Positions 1-8,505 of a stretch of DNA of 64,000 nt are shown piece after piece. The translations under genes and the position numbers were made by a program. Numbering within the stretch: position 1 is the stretch's first letter; each line of letters begins with the position of its first letter. This DNA is from Asticcacaulis sp. UBA2476 (GTDB lineage: Bacteria; Pseudomonadota; Alphaproteobacteria; Caulobacterales; Caulobacteraceae). The notes beneath the pieces were generated by a model that had not been told where the DNA came from, did no database searches, and saw only the letters and a list, made by a program, of their open reading frames with translations. The stretch spans positions 1 to 64,000 of the forward strand of contig DDPE01000078.1 in NCBI GenBank assembly GCA_002342035.1, written 5' to 3'.

Positions 1-26
1 GCGCTACCAGGCTGCGCTACACCCCG
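1..26 (-). tRNA. tRNA, 5' fragment (probably tRNA-Pro)
   Basis: The reverse complement begins CGGGGTG, then TA, then a D-stem GCGC/GCGC around a nine-base loop AGCCTGGTA. This is exactly the first 26 nt of a tRNA (7 + 2 + 4 + 9 + 4). A 5' C1 with this D-arm is typical of bacterial tRNA-Pro. The anticodon lies outside the window, so the amino acid is inferred. Nothing is visible between this tRNA and the next gene. Confidence 0.7.
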
Positions 27-106
27 ACGTCTCTTGTGTAAGAGGCGCGCTTATTGCCACTTAAGCCTTTGCGCCGCAAGCCCTATTTGCTCACGTAAAG
101 CAGGTT

Positions 107-628
107 TTACGGTTTTACTGTGAAAAAGGGGTGTATAATCTGATGTCCGACCTTGATACCTAGTTTGTCAGCAAGCCCTCCCTGAATTTCAAGCACCCCT
201 TTGGCGGGCGCGAATGATGGTAACGGGGTCTCGTCAAACGGTTGCGCCTGCTTTTGAATGGAGACGATTCGGCCTTGGGGTGAAATGTAAATAATATCAA
301 GAGGAACAACTGTATTCTTCATCCAGAAGGCACGTTCAGCTACATCGGGAAACTCAAACAGCATCCCCTGAGTTTCCGGCAGATTTTTACGATACATCAG
401 GCCCTGCTCGCGCTCAGAAAAGTCATCAGCGATTTCAACCCGGAACTCATGTACGGCGGTCGGCGTTTTTACGGTTAATGGCTCAAGCGCCGAATAGGGC
501 TTTATTTGAGCATCGTCAGCAAGCGGTTTTGCACATGCGCTAAGGCCGGCGAGCGACACCGCCATAGACAGCATAACTGCGGTCAGGGAAGTTGCCGCGG
601 AGCCAGTTTTTAGATGAAGATTCGGCAT
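107..628 (-). CDS. DUF192-domain lipoprotein
   Basis: The 173-residue product has an N-terminal signal segment ending in a lipobox (LSAC), so it should be a periplasm-facing lipoprotein. The DUF192 domain fills the C-terminal two thirds: EREQGLMYRKNL, GMLFEF, AFWMKNTVVPLDIIYI and GVLEIQGG are the family's usual conserved blocks. DUF192 has no settled biochemical role. The start at 628 was chosen over an in-frame ATG at 667 because AGGAAGG lies nine bases upstream of it. That RBS is buried in a hairpin (see the terminator entry). The gene sits about 80 nt downstream of the cold-shock gene on the same strand. Confidence 0.88.
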   Translation of the reverse strand: MPNLHLKTGSAATSLTAVMLSMAVSLAGLSACAKPLADDAQIKPYSALEPLTVKTPTAVHEFRVEIADDFSEREQGLMYRKNLPETQGMLFEFPDVAERAFWMKNTVVPLDIIYISPQGRIVSIQKQAQPFDETPLPSFAPAKGVLEIQGGLADKLGIKVGHQIIHPFFTVKP

Positions 629-633
629 AAAAA

Positions 634-662
634 ATACCTTCCTGAATAACTCAGGAAGGTAT
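634..662 (-). terminator. Terminator hairpin of the cold-shock gene, overlapping the next gene's RBS
   Basis: A perfect 12-bp inverted repeat (arms 634-645 and 651-662, 5-nt loop) is followed on the minus strand by six T residues, giving an intrinsic-terminator shape. The 3' arm contains AGGAAGG, the ribosome binding site of the DUF192 gene starting at 628. If transcription reads through, the same hairpin would sequester that RBS. Confidence 0.7.
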
Positions 663-708
663 GACATAGAGGCTCACCTATGGCCAGAGCAACCCGGCCA
701 CAATGCAA

Positions 709-1275
709 TCAGGCAAAAGCCTTGGGCTGGACTTCCGTAACAACCAAGCCTTTAGGGCCTTCCCCAAAACGAACCATGATAATTTCACCTTGCTGGACAT
801 CTTCGAGCCCAAAGCGGCGAAGCGTCTCAATATGAATGAAAATGTCGGTAGGATCATTTCCGCGCACAACGAAACCGTAGCCTTTGGTACGATTAAACCA
901 TTTGATCGTGGCGGCTTCCAAGTCACCCACGGTTATGGCGTTTACGGCGGCACTGGAATGAGGCTTTGCATCTGATACAGTCGAACGTACCGGCGACATG
1001 GCACCTTGTTCACCCAAATGGTCAATCTGGATAACCTGCCATCCTTTAGCGCGTTTAGCGATCTTACAGCTTATCTCAGCACCTTCGTTCGCCGCGTCAC
1101 GACCGATGTCGCGTAAACTTGAGATATGCAAAAGCACATCACGCATACTGGTGAGTGAAGAATCCTGCGGGACAATAAATCCGTAACCCTTGGTTGTATC
1201 AAACCACTTGACATGACCATTGATTTCGACGAGCGGTTCAGCTTCAGCTCGATTATTCAATTCGTACAAACTCAT
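709..1275 (-). CDS. Two-domain cold-shock protein
   Basis: This 188-residue protein has two cold-shock domains. The first (about residues 18-85) carries GHVKWFDTTKGYGFI and a degenerate RNP2 (DVLLHIS). The second (about 120-188) carries ATIKWFNRTKGYGFV and DIFIHIE. They are joined by a Ser/Ala/Pro-rich linker. Such double-CSD proteins are typical of Caulobacterales and relatives; CSDs bind single-stranded RNA/DNA and act as RNA chaperones. The start at 1275 has GAGGG three bases upstream. The 274-nt upstream region to the tRNA-Glu genes has no other gene and presumably carries the promoter and a leader. No strong -35/-10 pair is obvious there. Confidence 0.92.
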   Translation of the reverse strand: MSLYELNNRAEAEPLVEINGHVKWFDTTKGYGFIVPQDSSLTSMRDVLLHISSLRDIGRDAANEGAEISCKIAKRAKGWQVIQIDHLGEQGAMSPVRSTVSDAKPHSSAAVNAITVGDLEAATIKWFNRTKGYGFVVRGNDPTDIFIHIETLRRFGLEDVQQGEIIMVRFGEGPKGLVVTEVQPKAFA

Positions 1276-1549
1276 AATCCCTCACCACGCCATATAAACT
1301 TCATCAAGCATAAATATTAATAACACGGATATCCCAAAAGAGGGAGGCCCTTTTGATTCTTTTTCTCAAAAAATGCGAAAGTATCCCCCGTGCAACAACC
1401 CCCGGTAACCCTGCACTGTCATCACGGCTTAAGGTTAATCGAACACGTAATATATATTAAATTTAGCGAATATGTCAGTCTTGTTTCAAAACCTTTGCGA
1501 TAGTGGCTTAAAATCAACACTATCGTTTTTCAGGGAAACAGTCAGGCGC

Positions 1550-1624
1550 TGGTAGTCCCTAGGGGAGTCGAACCCCTCTCTTCAGGTTGAAAACCTGACG
1601 TCCTAACCGATAGACGAAGGGACC
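1550..1624 (-). tRNA. tRNA-Glu (UUC), copy 2
   Basis: The reverse complement folds as a 75-nt tRNA including encoded CCA. The acceptor GGTCCCT pairs with AGGGACT (G1-U72), the anticodon stem is TCAGG/CCTGA with loop TTTTCAA (anticodon TTC), and the T-arm contains GGTTCGACTCC. It is identical to the copy 113 nt upstream. Confidence 0.97.
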
Positions 1625-1662
1625 ACGTGCGCATCTATTAAGCCGTTTAACCGGCAATCTCT

Positions 1663-1737
1663 TGGTAGTCCCTAGGGGAGTCGAACCCCTCTCTTCAGGT
1701 TGAAAACCTGACGTCCTAACCGATAGACGAAGGGACC
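1663..1737 (-). tRNA. tRNA-Glu (UUC), copy 1
   Basis: This has the same 75-nt sequence as the gene at 1550-1624: anticodon TTC, encoded CCA. The two are separated by 38 nt and are presumably co-transcribed from the promoter at 1754-1782. Confidence 0.97.
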
Positions 1738-1753
1738 ACATCAAGAGGTGCGC

Positions 1754-1782
1754 TTGATAGCGTCACAAAATAAACGATGCAA
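1754..1782 (-). promoter_or_regulatory. Predicted sigma-70 type promoter for tRNA-Glu
   Basis: On the minus strand TTGCAT (1782-1777) and TATCAA (1759-1754) are separated by exactly 17 nt. The expected start of transcription is about ten bases before the first tRNA-Glu. The pairing was found by eye and not tested. Confidence 0.5.
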
Positions 1783-1819
1783 GCCTTATTTTCGGTATTT
1801 TAAATCGACTTGTGAATAT

Positions 1820-3676
1820 CTAAGTTCGGACTTGGGCGACGTCCTCGATCTCAAGCTGCACCCCTTTGCGGCCCATATAATCGTCCGCTTTCAATCGTCC
1901 GGCGACATGTACCCGGCCGGGCGGGCGAAGCAGCATCTCTCCAATAGCGGTATCTTCTGCGCGCCAGGCTATAGCCTTTATTCTATGGCCGCGGTCATCA
2001 TCCAGTTGAACCCGAATGTGGCCGCCCTTCATGACAGTCGCATAGCTGACAAGCATATGAGAGAAGGCAAACACGGGCTCCGGGTTACCTTGTCCGAATG
2101 GTGCCATAATCTCAAACTGCTCCAGCAGATCACGCGTAGCCCCGGCACAGCTTAGGGCGGCGTCTATTTCCAGCCTCTCCCGCACGGCTTCATTACCTAC
2201 TTGCTGGCGCACCTGCGCGTTCAGAAAACTGCGCAGATCATCGATCTTATCGCGCATCACGCTCAAACCCGCCGCCATGGCGTGACCGCCGCCGGAAATG
2301 GCGATATCGGCTTCAAAGGCAGCCCCCACGGCATGACCCAGATTTATCCCCGGCTGAGACCGCCCGGAGCCCTTGCCTATCCCCGAAATGGGATCAATGC
2401 CGATGACGATAACCGGCTTACGCCAACGCTCACGCAAACGACCGGCGACGATTCCGATGACCCCCGGATGCCAGCCCTCATGAGCCACAATGATCACATC
2501 ATCGTCTTTAGTCAGCAGATGTTCGCGCTCAGCTATGGTAATCGCCTGCTCCAGCACTTCAGCTTCGACCTCACGACGGGTCTTGTTGAGTTCATCCAGT
2601 TCCTGCGCCATAAGCCTTGCTTCACCCGCATCATCAGTTGACAGTAGCCGCACCCCCAGATCGGCGCGCCCCACTCGACCGCCAGCATTTATCCGCGGCC
2701 CAATGACAAAACCTGAATGAAAAACGCTCATCAGGCTGTTGGCGCCATCCTTTTGTTTAAGATCCAACCCCGCCACTTCAATCAGTGCCCTGATGCCGGT
2801 ATTATCAAGGCGCGACATGACCTTAAGCCCCTGAGAGGCCAGCGCACGGTTAAAGCCGGTAAGCGCCGTGACGTCACAAATGGCCCCAAGGGCCGCCAGA
2901 TCCAGCCACTGGCGCAAATCCGGTTTGGCGCGTGCGGCAAAAAGCCCTCGCCGCTCGACCTCACGATTGAGGGCCGCCAGAACCACGAACACAACACCAG
3001 CCGCGGCCAGATTTCCTTGCCCGGACTGACAGTCTGGCCGGTTAGGGTTTACGACGGCCAGACATTTCGGTGGGGCTTCACGCATAAGGTGATGGTCAAT
3101 CACAACCACATCAAGGCCAATGGATGCCGCATACTCAAGGGCATGATGCGCCGAAGCCCCGCAATCAACCGTGACCACCAGATCAGCGCCATTAGCTTTT
3201 AATGTATCAAAGGCGGCTACCGACGGACCATACCCCTCCGTAAGCCGGTCAGGCACGTAGACCTGAAGTTCGTGGCCCATATGACGATACCAGCGCACAA
3301 GCTGGGCGGCACTGGTCGCACCATCGACATCGTAATCCGCAAAAACGTAGATCGACTTCTTATGTTCCAGCGCATCCAGCATGGCCGCAACCAGAACCGG
3401 CATGTCCGCAAACCCTTCCGGATCGGGAAACAAGGCCTTCAGGGTCGGTTGCAGGTAATCCTCAAGCCCCTCTGGGGTAATACCGCGACCCGCAATGGAT
3501 TGGGCTATCGGCTCCAGATACGCTCCGGGTATCTCGCCTTTCATGGCAAGCAGATTTGTGATCCGATGCACATCATCTGACGGAGTGTTCAGGCCGTGAC
3601 GTTGACTCCAGATGCGCCCCGTTGCGGAACGGCTTACATCAAGATAGGCGGTAATAGTCTGAGAATCTGGCGTCAC
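1820..3676 (-). CDS. recJ: Single-stranded-DNA-specific exonuclease RecJ
   Basis: The 618-residue protein is a RecJ-type 5'-3' ssDNA exonuclease of recombination and repair. The DHH catalytic domain shows FADYDVDGATSA (Asp114-Gly119), VDCGAS (about 171) and IDHH (His195-196). The DHHA1 part shows GWHPGVIGIVAGRL and SGGGHAMAAG, and a C-terminal OB-like domain follows. Length matches the alphaproteobacterial family. It begins 10 nt after glpX and is probably translated from the same mRNA. Confidence 0.96.
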   Translation of the reverse strand: MTPDSQTITAYLDVSRSATGRIWSQRHGLNTPSDDVHRITNLLAMKGEIPGAYLEPIAQSIAGRGITPEGLEDYLQPTLKALFPDPEGFADMPVLVAAMLDALEHKKSIYVFADYDVDGATSAAQLVRWYRHMGHELQVYVPDRLTEGYGPSVAAFDTLKANGADLVVTVDCGASAHHALEYAASIGLDVVVIDHHLMREAPPKCLAVVNPNRPDCQSGQGNLAAAGVVFVVLAALNREVERRGLFAARAKPDLRQWLDLAALGAICDVTALTGFNRALASQGLKVMSRLDNTGIRALIEVAGLDLKQKDGANSLMSVFHSGFVIGPRINAGGRVGRADLGVRLLSTDDAGEARLMAQELDELNKTRREVEAEVLEQAITIAEREHLLTKDDDVIIVAHEGWHPGVIGIVAGRLRERWRKPVIVIGIDPISGIGKGSGRSQPGINLGHAVGAAFEADIAISGGGHAMAAGLSVMRDKIDDLRSFLNAQVRQQVGNEAVRERLEIDAALSCAGATRDLLEQFEIMAPFGQGNPEPVFAFSHMLVSYATVMKGGHIRVQLDDDRGHRIKAIAWRAEDTAIGEMLLRPPGRVHVAGRLKADDYMGRKGVQLEIEDVAQVRT

Positions 3677-3686
3677 AATATGTCCA

Positions 3687-4649
3687 TCAAAGGGGTCTGC
3701 GCATCGACAGCTTACGGATCGTGCGGGTCTTTGACATCATAACCAGAGTCTCAGTTGTGACAAACGCTTCCCCGCGTCCCGACAGTTCTTTTTGAACCCC
3801 CTTCAAAAGGGCACCGTGGGTTACGCCAGTCGCTATAAAAACAGCATCAGAGCTTACCAGATCGTCCAGCATGTATTTGCGGTCAAAATCAGTTACCCCC
3901 AGTCTGACGGCGCGGCCACGCTCATCATCGTTTCTAAACACCAGACGCCCCTGAAACTGCCCGCCAACGCATTTTAAGGCGGCACAGGCCAAAACACCTT
4001 CCGGCGCGCCCCCCTGACCAAGATAAATATCAATAGCGGTTTCAGGCTGGGCCGTGTGAATGACGCCGGCCACGTCGCCATCGGTGATCAGATGTACGCG
4101 CGCGCCTGATTTACGAAGTGACGAAATGATCTGTTCGTGACGGGGCCGATCCAACACGCAGGCTACGATTTCATTGACCTTTACCCCCTTGGCCCTGGCA
4201 AGGTTATGAACATTTTCTTCTGGCGTCGCATCCAGATCGATCGTGCCTTCGGGATAACCGGGACCGATGGCTATTTTATCCATATAGGTGTCGGGCGCGT
4301 GTAAAAGCCCTCCACGCGGGGCAAAAGCGATTACCGCCAGCGCATTGGCCATGGCCTTAGCCGCTAGCGTGGTGCCCTCTAGTGGATCAAGGGCTATATC
4401 AATCTGCGGCCCTTTGCCCGTGCCGACGGTTTCCCCGATATAAAGCATCGGCGCCTCGTCGCGCTCCCCTTCACCTATGACGATGCGGCCATCCATATCG
4501 ATAGAATTGAGCGCCGTGCGCATGGCATCAACGGCCGCCTGATCTGCGGCCTTTTCATCACCGCCCCCCACCTGAGAAAACGCCGCAATAGCGGCTTCCT
4601 CAGCCACCCGCACGACATCAAGGCTGAGCGTAAAATCTGTAATTGGCAT
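3687..4649 (-). CDS. glpX: Class II fructose-1,6-bisphosphatase GlpX
   Basis: This 320-residue cytoplasmic enzyme hydrolyses fructose-1,6-bisphosphate in gluconeogenesis. The class II metal-binding and substrate motifs are present: GEGERDEAPML at 59-69, DPLEGTT at 88-94, and GQGGAPEGVLACAALK in the C-terminal half. AGGAAG sits about 13 bases before the ATG. It is in an apparent operon with the exported hypothetical gene upstream and recJ downstream, a glpX-recJ pairing seen in several alphaproteobacteria. Confidence 0.96.
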   Translation of the reverse strand: MPITDFTLSLDVVRVAEEAAIAAFSQVGGGDEKAADQAAVDAMRTALNSIDMDGRIVIGEGERDEAPMLYIGETVGTGKGPQIDIALDPLEGTTLAAKAMANALAVIAFAPRGGLLHAPDTYMDKIAIGPGYPEGTIDLDATPEENVHNLARAKGVKVNEIVACVLDRPRHEQIISSLRKSGARVHLITDGDVAGVIHTAQPETAIDIYLGQGGAPEGVLACAALKCVGGQFQGRLVFRNDDERGRAVRLGVTDFDRKYMLDDLVSSDAVFIATGVTHGALLKGVQKELSGRGEAFVTTETLVMMSKTRTIRKLSMRRPL

Positions 4650-4694
4650 GTTTTTTCTTATACTTCCTGGCCTGAGTTTATATTTTTAATTATG

Positions 4695-5204
4695 TTATCT
4701 GTCTGGAGATGGCGGGAGAGCTACCCTGGCGCGGGTAGACAGGGCAAACTGATGGATGTCACCGCAATTGTTCTTTGTCACGGGCTGGCTAAGGTCGGCA
4801 TTGAGGCGCGCACGGACGCTTGAACTGTAGGATGCCGGGTCGATAGCATCCCACTTCAGCCCCGTCACGGCTTGCTCCAGTGTATCCTCGCGAGCTTTGA
4901 TATCGCTCACCCGCTGTTTGATATCGGAGGCTACCGGAACATTTTCAGGGGCTGCGGGAAAATTGGACCATTTGGGAAAGCCCTTTTCATCACGCTCAAT
5001 ATCCCTGACGACTGTCGCGGTGGGAATTGATGGGGCCGGTGCGGGCGCATCTGACGTCGCGACTAAAGGTGCCGCCGCGACAGAAGGCGTGTCGGCACGG
5101 CAAATTACGTCACCTCGAAGAGGGGCTTGTGTCTGTGAAAGTGCCGAATACGGCAGCAGACCTAATACGCTAAGCGCAATAATAGAAATGTGACGCCTGT
5201 TCAT
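4695..5204 (-). CDS. Exported hypothetical protein
   Basis: I do not recognise a family. The 169-residue product starts with a clear signal peptide (MNRRHISIIALSVLGLL, predicted cleavage near ALSQTQ). An Ala/Pro-rich low-complexity stretch (about 40-65) and a polar, partly helical domain with one Cys near the C-terminus (NNCGD) follow. The start at 5204 was preferred to an in-frame ATG at 5234 because AGGAG lies about ten bases upstream and the signal peptide then begins at once. It lies 45 nt upstream of glpX on the same strand, so it may be the first gene of that operon. The divergent region to phaC (5205-5380) must carry both promoters. Confidence 0.7.
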   Translation of the reverse strand: MNRRHISIIALSVLGLLPYSALSQTQAPLRGDVICRADTPSVAAAPLVATSDAPAPAPSIPTATVVRDIERDEKGFPKWSNFPAAPENVPVASDIKQRVSDIKAREDTLEQAVTGLKWDAIDPASYSSSVRARLNADLSQPVTKNNCGDIHQFALSTRARVALPPSPDR

Positions 5205-5380
5205 ATCAGCGGCTCCTTTGTGTGAGCTTACCATACGCCCTCACCAGATCGGCAGTAATAAAACCCTATGGCACGATCTGAAAGGAAAAAATGACCTAAC
5301 GATGTCACACAAACTGCCCATCGCCTGATTATGTTGATATGATCACTCAAAAGGTCATGATTCATAGCAAAGGGATTTAC

Positions 5381-7429
5381 ATGCCGTCTGCCCGCCCCCC
5401 TAAAGCCAAGCCCCAGACTGGCTCTGCTCCGAAGCTAGAGACCGAAACAAAAACATTAGGAAAAGAGGGTAACAATAAGACTAAAAAGGTTTTATTAGCC
5501 AAAGAACAAGTGCCATCGCATAAGGCGCCTCCGAAAAAACCCACTCCCAAAACATCGACAAAACCAACGCCACATGAGGCAGAACCTCACAAATCGCCTC
5601 AGCCACAGCCTGATATACCGAAAGACGGCCCGGCTTCAGCGTTTAATCCGGATGCTCTGAAAAATCTTGAGGATCTGTCGCTAAATCTGGCCAAGGCGGC
5701 GATGACGGCACAGAGCGCTCTGGCTCAAACCTTATTCAAACCTCATGATGTGACGGAGAATGTGCCGTCCGATCCGTTTCAGGTCGGCCCCGCCATGACC
5801 ACAGTGGCCAATGCTCTGGCCTCTAATCCTGATAAGCTCGTTAATGCGCAAACCGAACTCATGACGGGTTATTTACAGCTTTGGGCCGCCATGACCCGGC
5901 GCAGTCTCGGCGCCGATGACAATACCGAAATGCCCTCAGCCAAAATCAAAGATAAACGCTTTTCTGATCCGCGCTGGGAACAAAATGTCATTTTCGATAT
6001 GATGCGGCAATCCTATTTGCTGTCATCAAACTGGCTAAACAACCTTATTTCATCCGTAGAAGGCATTGATCCCATTTCCAAAAGGCGTGCCGAGTTTTTT
6101 ACAAAACTGGTAACCGATGCCTTTTCACCGTCAAATTTCCTGATGTCCAACCCGGCCGCACTCGACACGCTAATGAGCACAAACGGCGAAAGTCTGGTCA
6201 AGGGGATGCAGAAATTTGCCGAGGATCTCGCGCGCGGTGATGGCAAGCTCAAGATTTCACAAGCTGACTACGCACACTTTGAAGTCGGCAAGAACGTCGC
6301 CACGACGCCGGGAAAAGTTATTTATCGAAATGCCTTTTTTGAACTTTTGCAGTACACGCCTACGACCGAAAACGTGCGTGAAATCCCCCTGCTCATTTTC
6401 CCGCCGTGGATCAACAAGTTCTACATACTTGATCTACAACCTAAGAATTCACTTATTAAATGGCTGACAGATCAGGGATTTTCAGTTTTCGTGACCTCCT
6501 GGGTCAATCCCGATGCATCTATGAAGGATGTCACATTTGAGGATTACCTTACCCAAGGTATCTATGAGGCCACAAAGCAAGTTATGGCGCAGTGTGGTAC
6601 CAAAACCGTTAATGCTGTTGGCTATTGTATAGGCGGTACATTATTAGGCACAGCTCTGGCCCATATGGCCGCCAAAGGTGACAAAAGCATAGGCTCAGCC
6701 ACCTTCTTTACGGCTCAACACGACTTCTCCGAAGCGGGCGATTTGCTCCTTTTTACCAACAACGCCTGGATCGACGAGCTGGAACGGCAAATGGATGCGG
6801 CGGGCGGGGTTTTGCCGGGTGCGGCCATGGCCGATACTTTCAATGCCCTGCGCGCCAATGATCTTGTCTGGTCATTCTTTGTGAATAACTACCTGATGGG
6901 TAAGGATCTTACGGCATTTGATCTGTTGTGTTGGAACGCAGATCAAACGCGTATGCCCAAGGCGTTGCACATGTTTTATTTGCGCAAATTCTACAACGAA
7001 AACGCCCTGTCCAAAGGCGAACTGGAACTGGGCGGCATTAAGATTGATCTTAAAAACGTAAAAATTCCGGTGTTTACTCAGGCAGGTCGCGAAGATCACA
7101 TTGCTCCCCCTCTATCTGTGTTTAAGGGGGCAAAAATGTTCGGTGGAGACGTGACCTATGTTCTTGCCGGGTCCGGGCACATTGCCGGTGTTGTCAATCC
7201 ACCCGCCGCCCAAAAGTACATGCACTGGATCAATAAGAACCTGTCTGCAGCGGCAAGTTATGATGACTGGTTCTCAAAAGCGTCAGAGCATGCCGGATCA
7301 TGGTGGCCCTATTGGGCTGAGTGGCTGCATGCCAAATCCGGTGATTGGGTTGAGACACGCGATCCCTCCAAAGGCCCGCTCAAACCCATTATGGACGCAC
7401 CGGGCAGCTATGTGATGGTCAAATCCTAA
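5381..7429 (+). CDS. phaC: Class I poly(3-hydroxyalkanoate) synthase PhaC
   Basis: The enzyme polymerises (R)-3-hydroxyacyl-CoA into polyhydroxyalkanoate at the granule surface. From the ATG at 5381 (RBS AAAGGGA, better than the ATG at 5339) the protein has 682 residues. The PhaC N-terminal domain and alpha/beta-hydrolase core are clear: lipase-like box GYCIGG with nucleophile Cys416, Asp572 in GREDHIAPP and His600 in GSGHIAG. About 85 N-terminal residues are a Lys/Pro-rich low-complexity extension, making it longer than the roughly 590-residue class I reference enzymes. No phaE/phaR neighbour is present, consistent with class I. Confidence 0.95.
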   Translation: MPSARPPKAKPQTGSAPKLETETKTLGKEGNNKTKKVLLAKEQVPSHKAPPKKPTPKTSTKPTPHEAEPHKSPQPQPDIPKDGPASAFNPDALKNLEDLSLNLAKAAMTAQSALAQTLFKPHDVTENVPSDPFQVGPAMTTVANALASNPDKLVNAQTELMTGYLQLWAAMTRRSLGADDNTEMPSAKIKDKRFSDPRWEQNVIFDMMRQSYLLSSNWLNNLISSVEGIDPISKRRAEFFTKLVTDAFSPSNFLMSNPAALDTLMSTNGESLVKGMQKFAEDLARGDGKLKISQADYAHFEVGKNVATTPGKVIYRNAFFELLQYTPTTENVREIPLLIFPPWINKFYILDLQPKNSLIKWLTDQGFSVFVTSWVNPDASMKDVTFEDYLTQGIYEATKQVMAQCGTKTVNAVGYCIGGTLLGTALAHMAAKGDKSIGSATFFTAQHDFSEAGDLLLFTNNAWIDELERQMDAAGGVLPGAAMADTFNALRANDLVWSFFVNNYLMGKDLTAFDLLCWNADQTRMPKALHMFYLRKFYNENALSKGELELGGIKIDLKNVKIPVFTQAGREDHIAPPLSVFKGAKMFGGDVTYVLAGSGHIAGVVNPPAAQKYMHWINKNLSAAASYDDWFSKASEHAGSWWPYWAEWLHAKSGDWVETRDPSKGPLKPIMDAPGSYVMVKS

Positions 7430-7491
7430 GCTGGACTTGTATATTGTATACGCTCAAAGTAAGGGTAAGGTCGTGTTACCGGAGCTAAGAC

Positions 7492-8505
7492 ATGACCACG
7501 ACTATTACCTTGGATGAAGCATTAAATATTTCCACTAACATATTAATAGATAATGGTTTTTCAAACAACCATGCCCAATCCATAGCCAGGGTTATATGGG
7601 CCTGTCAGAGAGATGAGTGCCAATCCCACGGTCTTTATCGGCTGCTGGTGTGCGTTCATACTCTGCGTTCCGGCAAGGTTTCGCCAGATGCAGAACCCGA
7701 AATCAGTGATGCCGCAGACACGCTCGTGCGCGTGGATGCCAAAGGGGCCTACTCTCTGCTGGCTTTTGATATGGGCCGTCCGCTTTTAGTTGAAAAGTCC
7801 AAACGCCATGGCATGGCGGCACTTGCTATCAATCACTGTTATCATTTTTCAGCTTTGTGGCCTGAAATCGAAGCCATCGCTGCGGAAGGGTTAGTGGCTA
7901 TTGCGATGACCCCAAGCCATAGCTGGGTTGCGCCTTACGGTGGCACCAAGGGCGTGTTCGGCACCAACCCCCTCGCGTTTGCGTGGCCAAGACCGGGCGG
8001 CCACCCATTTGTCTTTGATTTTGCCACCAGTGCGGCCGCGCGCGGCGAAATCGAGCTCCATCGCCGGGCGGGTAAAGCTATCCCTGAAGGCTGGGCCGTC
8101 GATAAGGATGGCAAGCCGACAAAGGATGCGCAAGCCGCTATGGCCGGTGCCATGCTAACCTTTGGGGGCTATAAGGGTTCTGCTCTGTCGGCCATGATCG
8201 AACTTATGGCAGGCCCGCTGATTGGAGACTTCCTTAGCCTGGAATCGCAGGCATACGATGCCGGCGCCGGCGCCACCCCATATCATGGTGAACTGATCAT
8301 TGCGATCGACCCCAAAACCTTCATGGGGCCGGACTGGGCGCGGCATACCGATCGCGCTGAAGCGCTTTTTGATGCCATCATCGACCAAGGTGCGCGCCTG
8401 CCGTCACAGCGACGTTATGAAGCCCGTGCCCGCAGTCTTGAGACCGGAACCGTAACGATCCCGGCCAAGCTTTACGAAGACATTTTGGCCCTGCTAAAGC
8501 CGTAA
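7492..8505 (+). CDS. Ldh-family NAD(P)H-dependent reductase, probably delta1-piperideine/pyrroline-2-carboxylate reductase type
   Basis: The 337-residue protein belongs to the malate/L-lactate dehydrogenase (Ldh_2) family with its unusual NAD(P) fold. The segment INHCYHFSALWPEIE matches the subgroup that reduces cyclic imino acids (DpkA-like) more than ureidoglycolate or lactate dehydrogenases. GTNPLAFAWPR, FDFATSAAARGEIE and GYKGSALSAMIEL are family blocks. The substrate is inferred from the subgroup only. It lies 62 nt after phaC and could be co-transcribed, although no functional link is evident. Its 3' end overlaps the convergent rnj gene by 12 nt. Confidence 0.85.
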   Translation: MTTTITLDEALNISTNILIDNGFSNNHAQSIARVIWACQRDECQSHGLYRLLVCVHTLRSGKVSPDAEPEISDAADTLVRVDAKGAYSLLAFDMGRPLLVEKSKRHGMAALAINHCYHFSALWPEIEAIAAEGLVAIAMTPSHSWVAPYGGTKGVFGTNPLAFAWPRPGGHPFVFDFATSAAARGEIELHRRAGKAIPEGWAVDKDGKPTKDAQAAMAGAMLTFGGYKGSALSAMIELMAGPLIGDFLSLESQAYDAGAGATPYHGELIIAIDPKTFMGPDWARHTDRAEALFDAIIDQGARLPSQRRYEARARSLETGTVTIPAKLYEDILALLKP

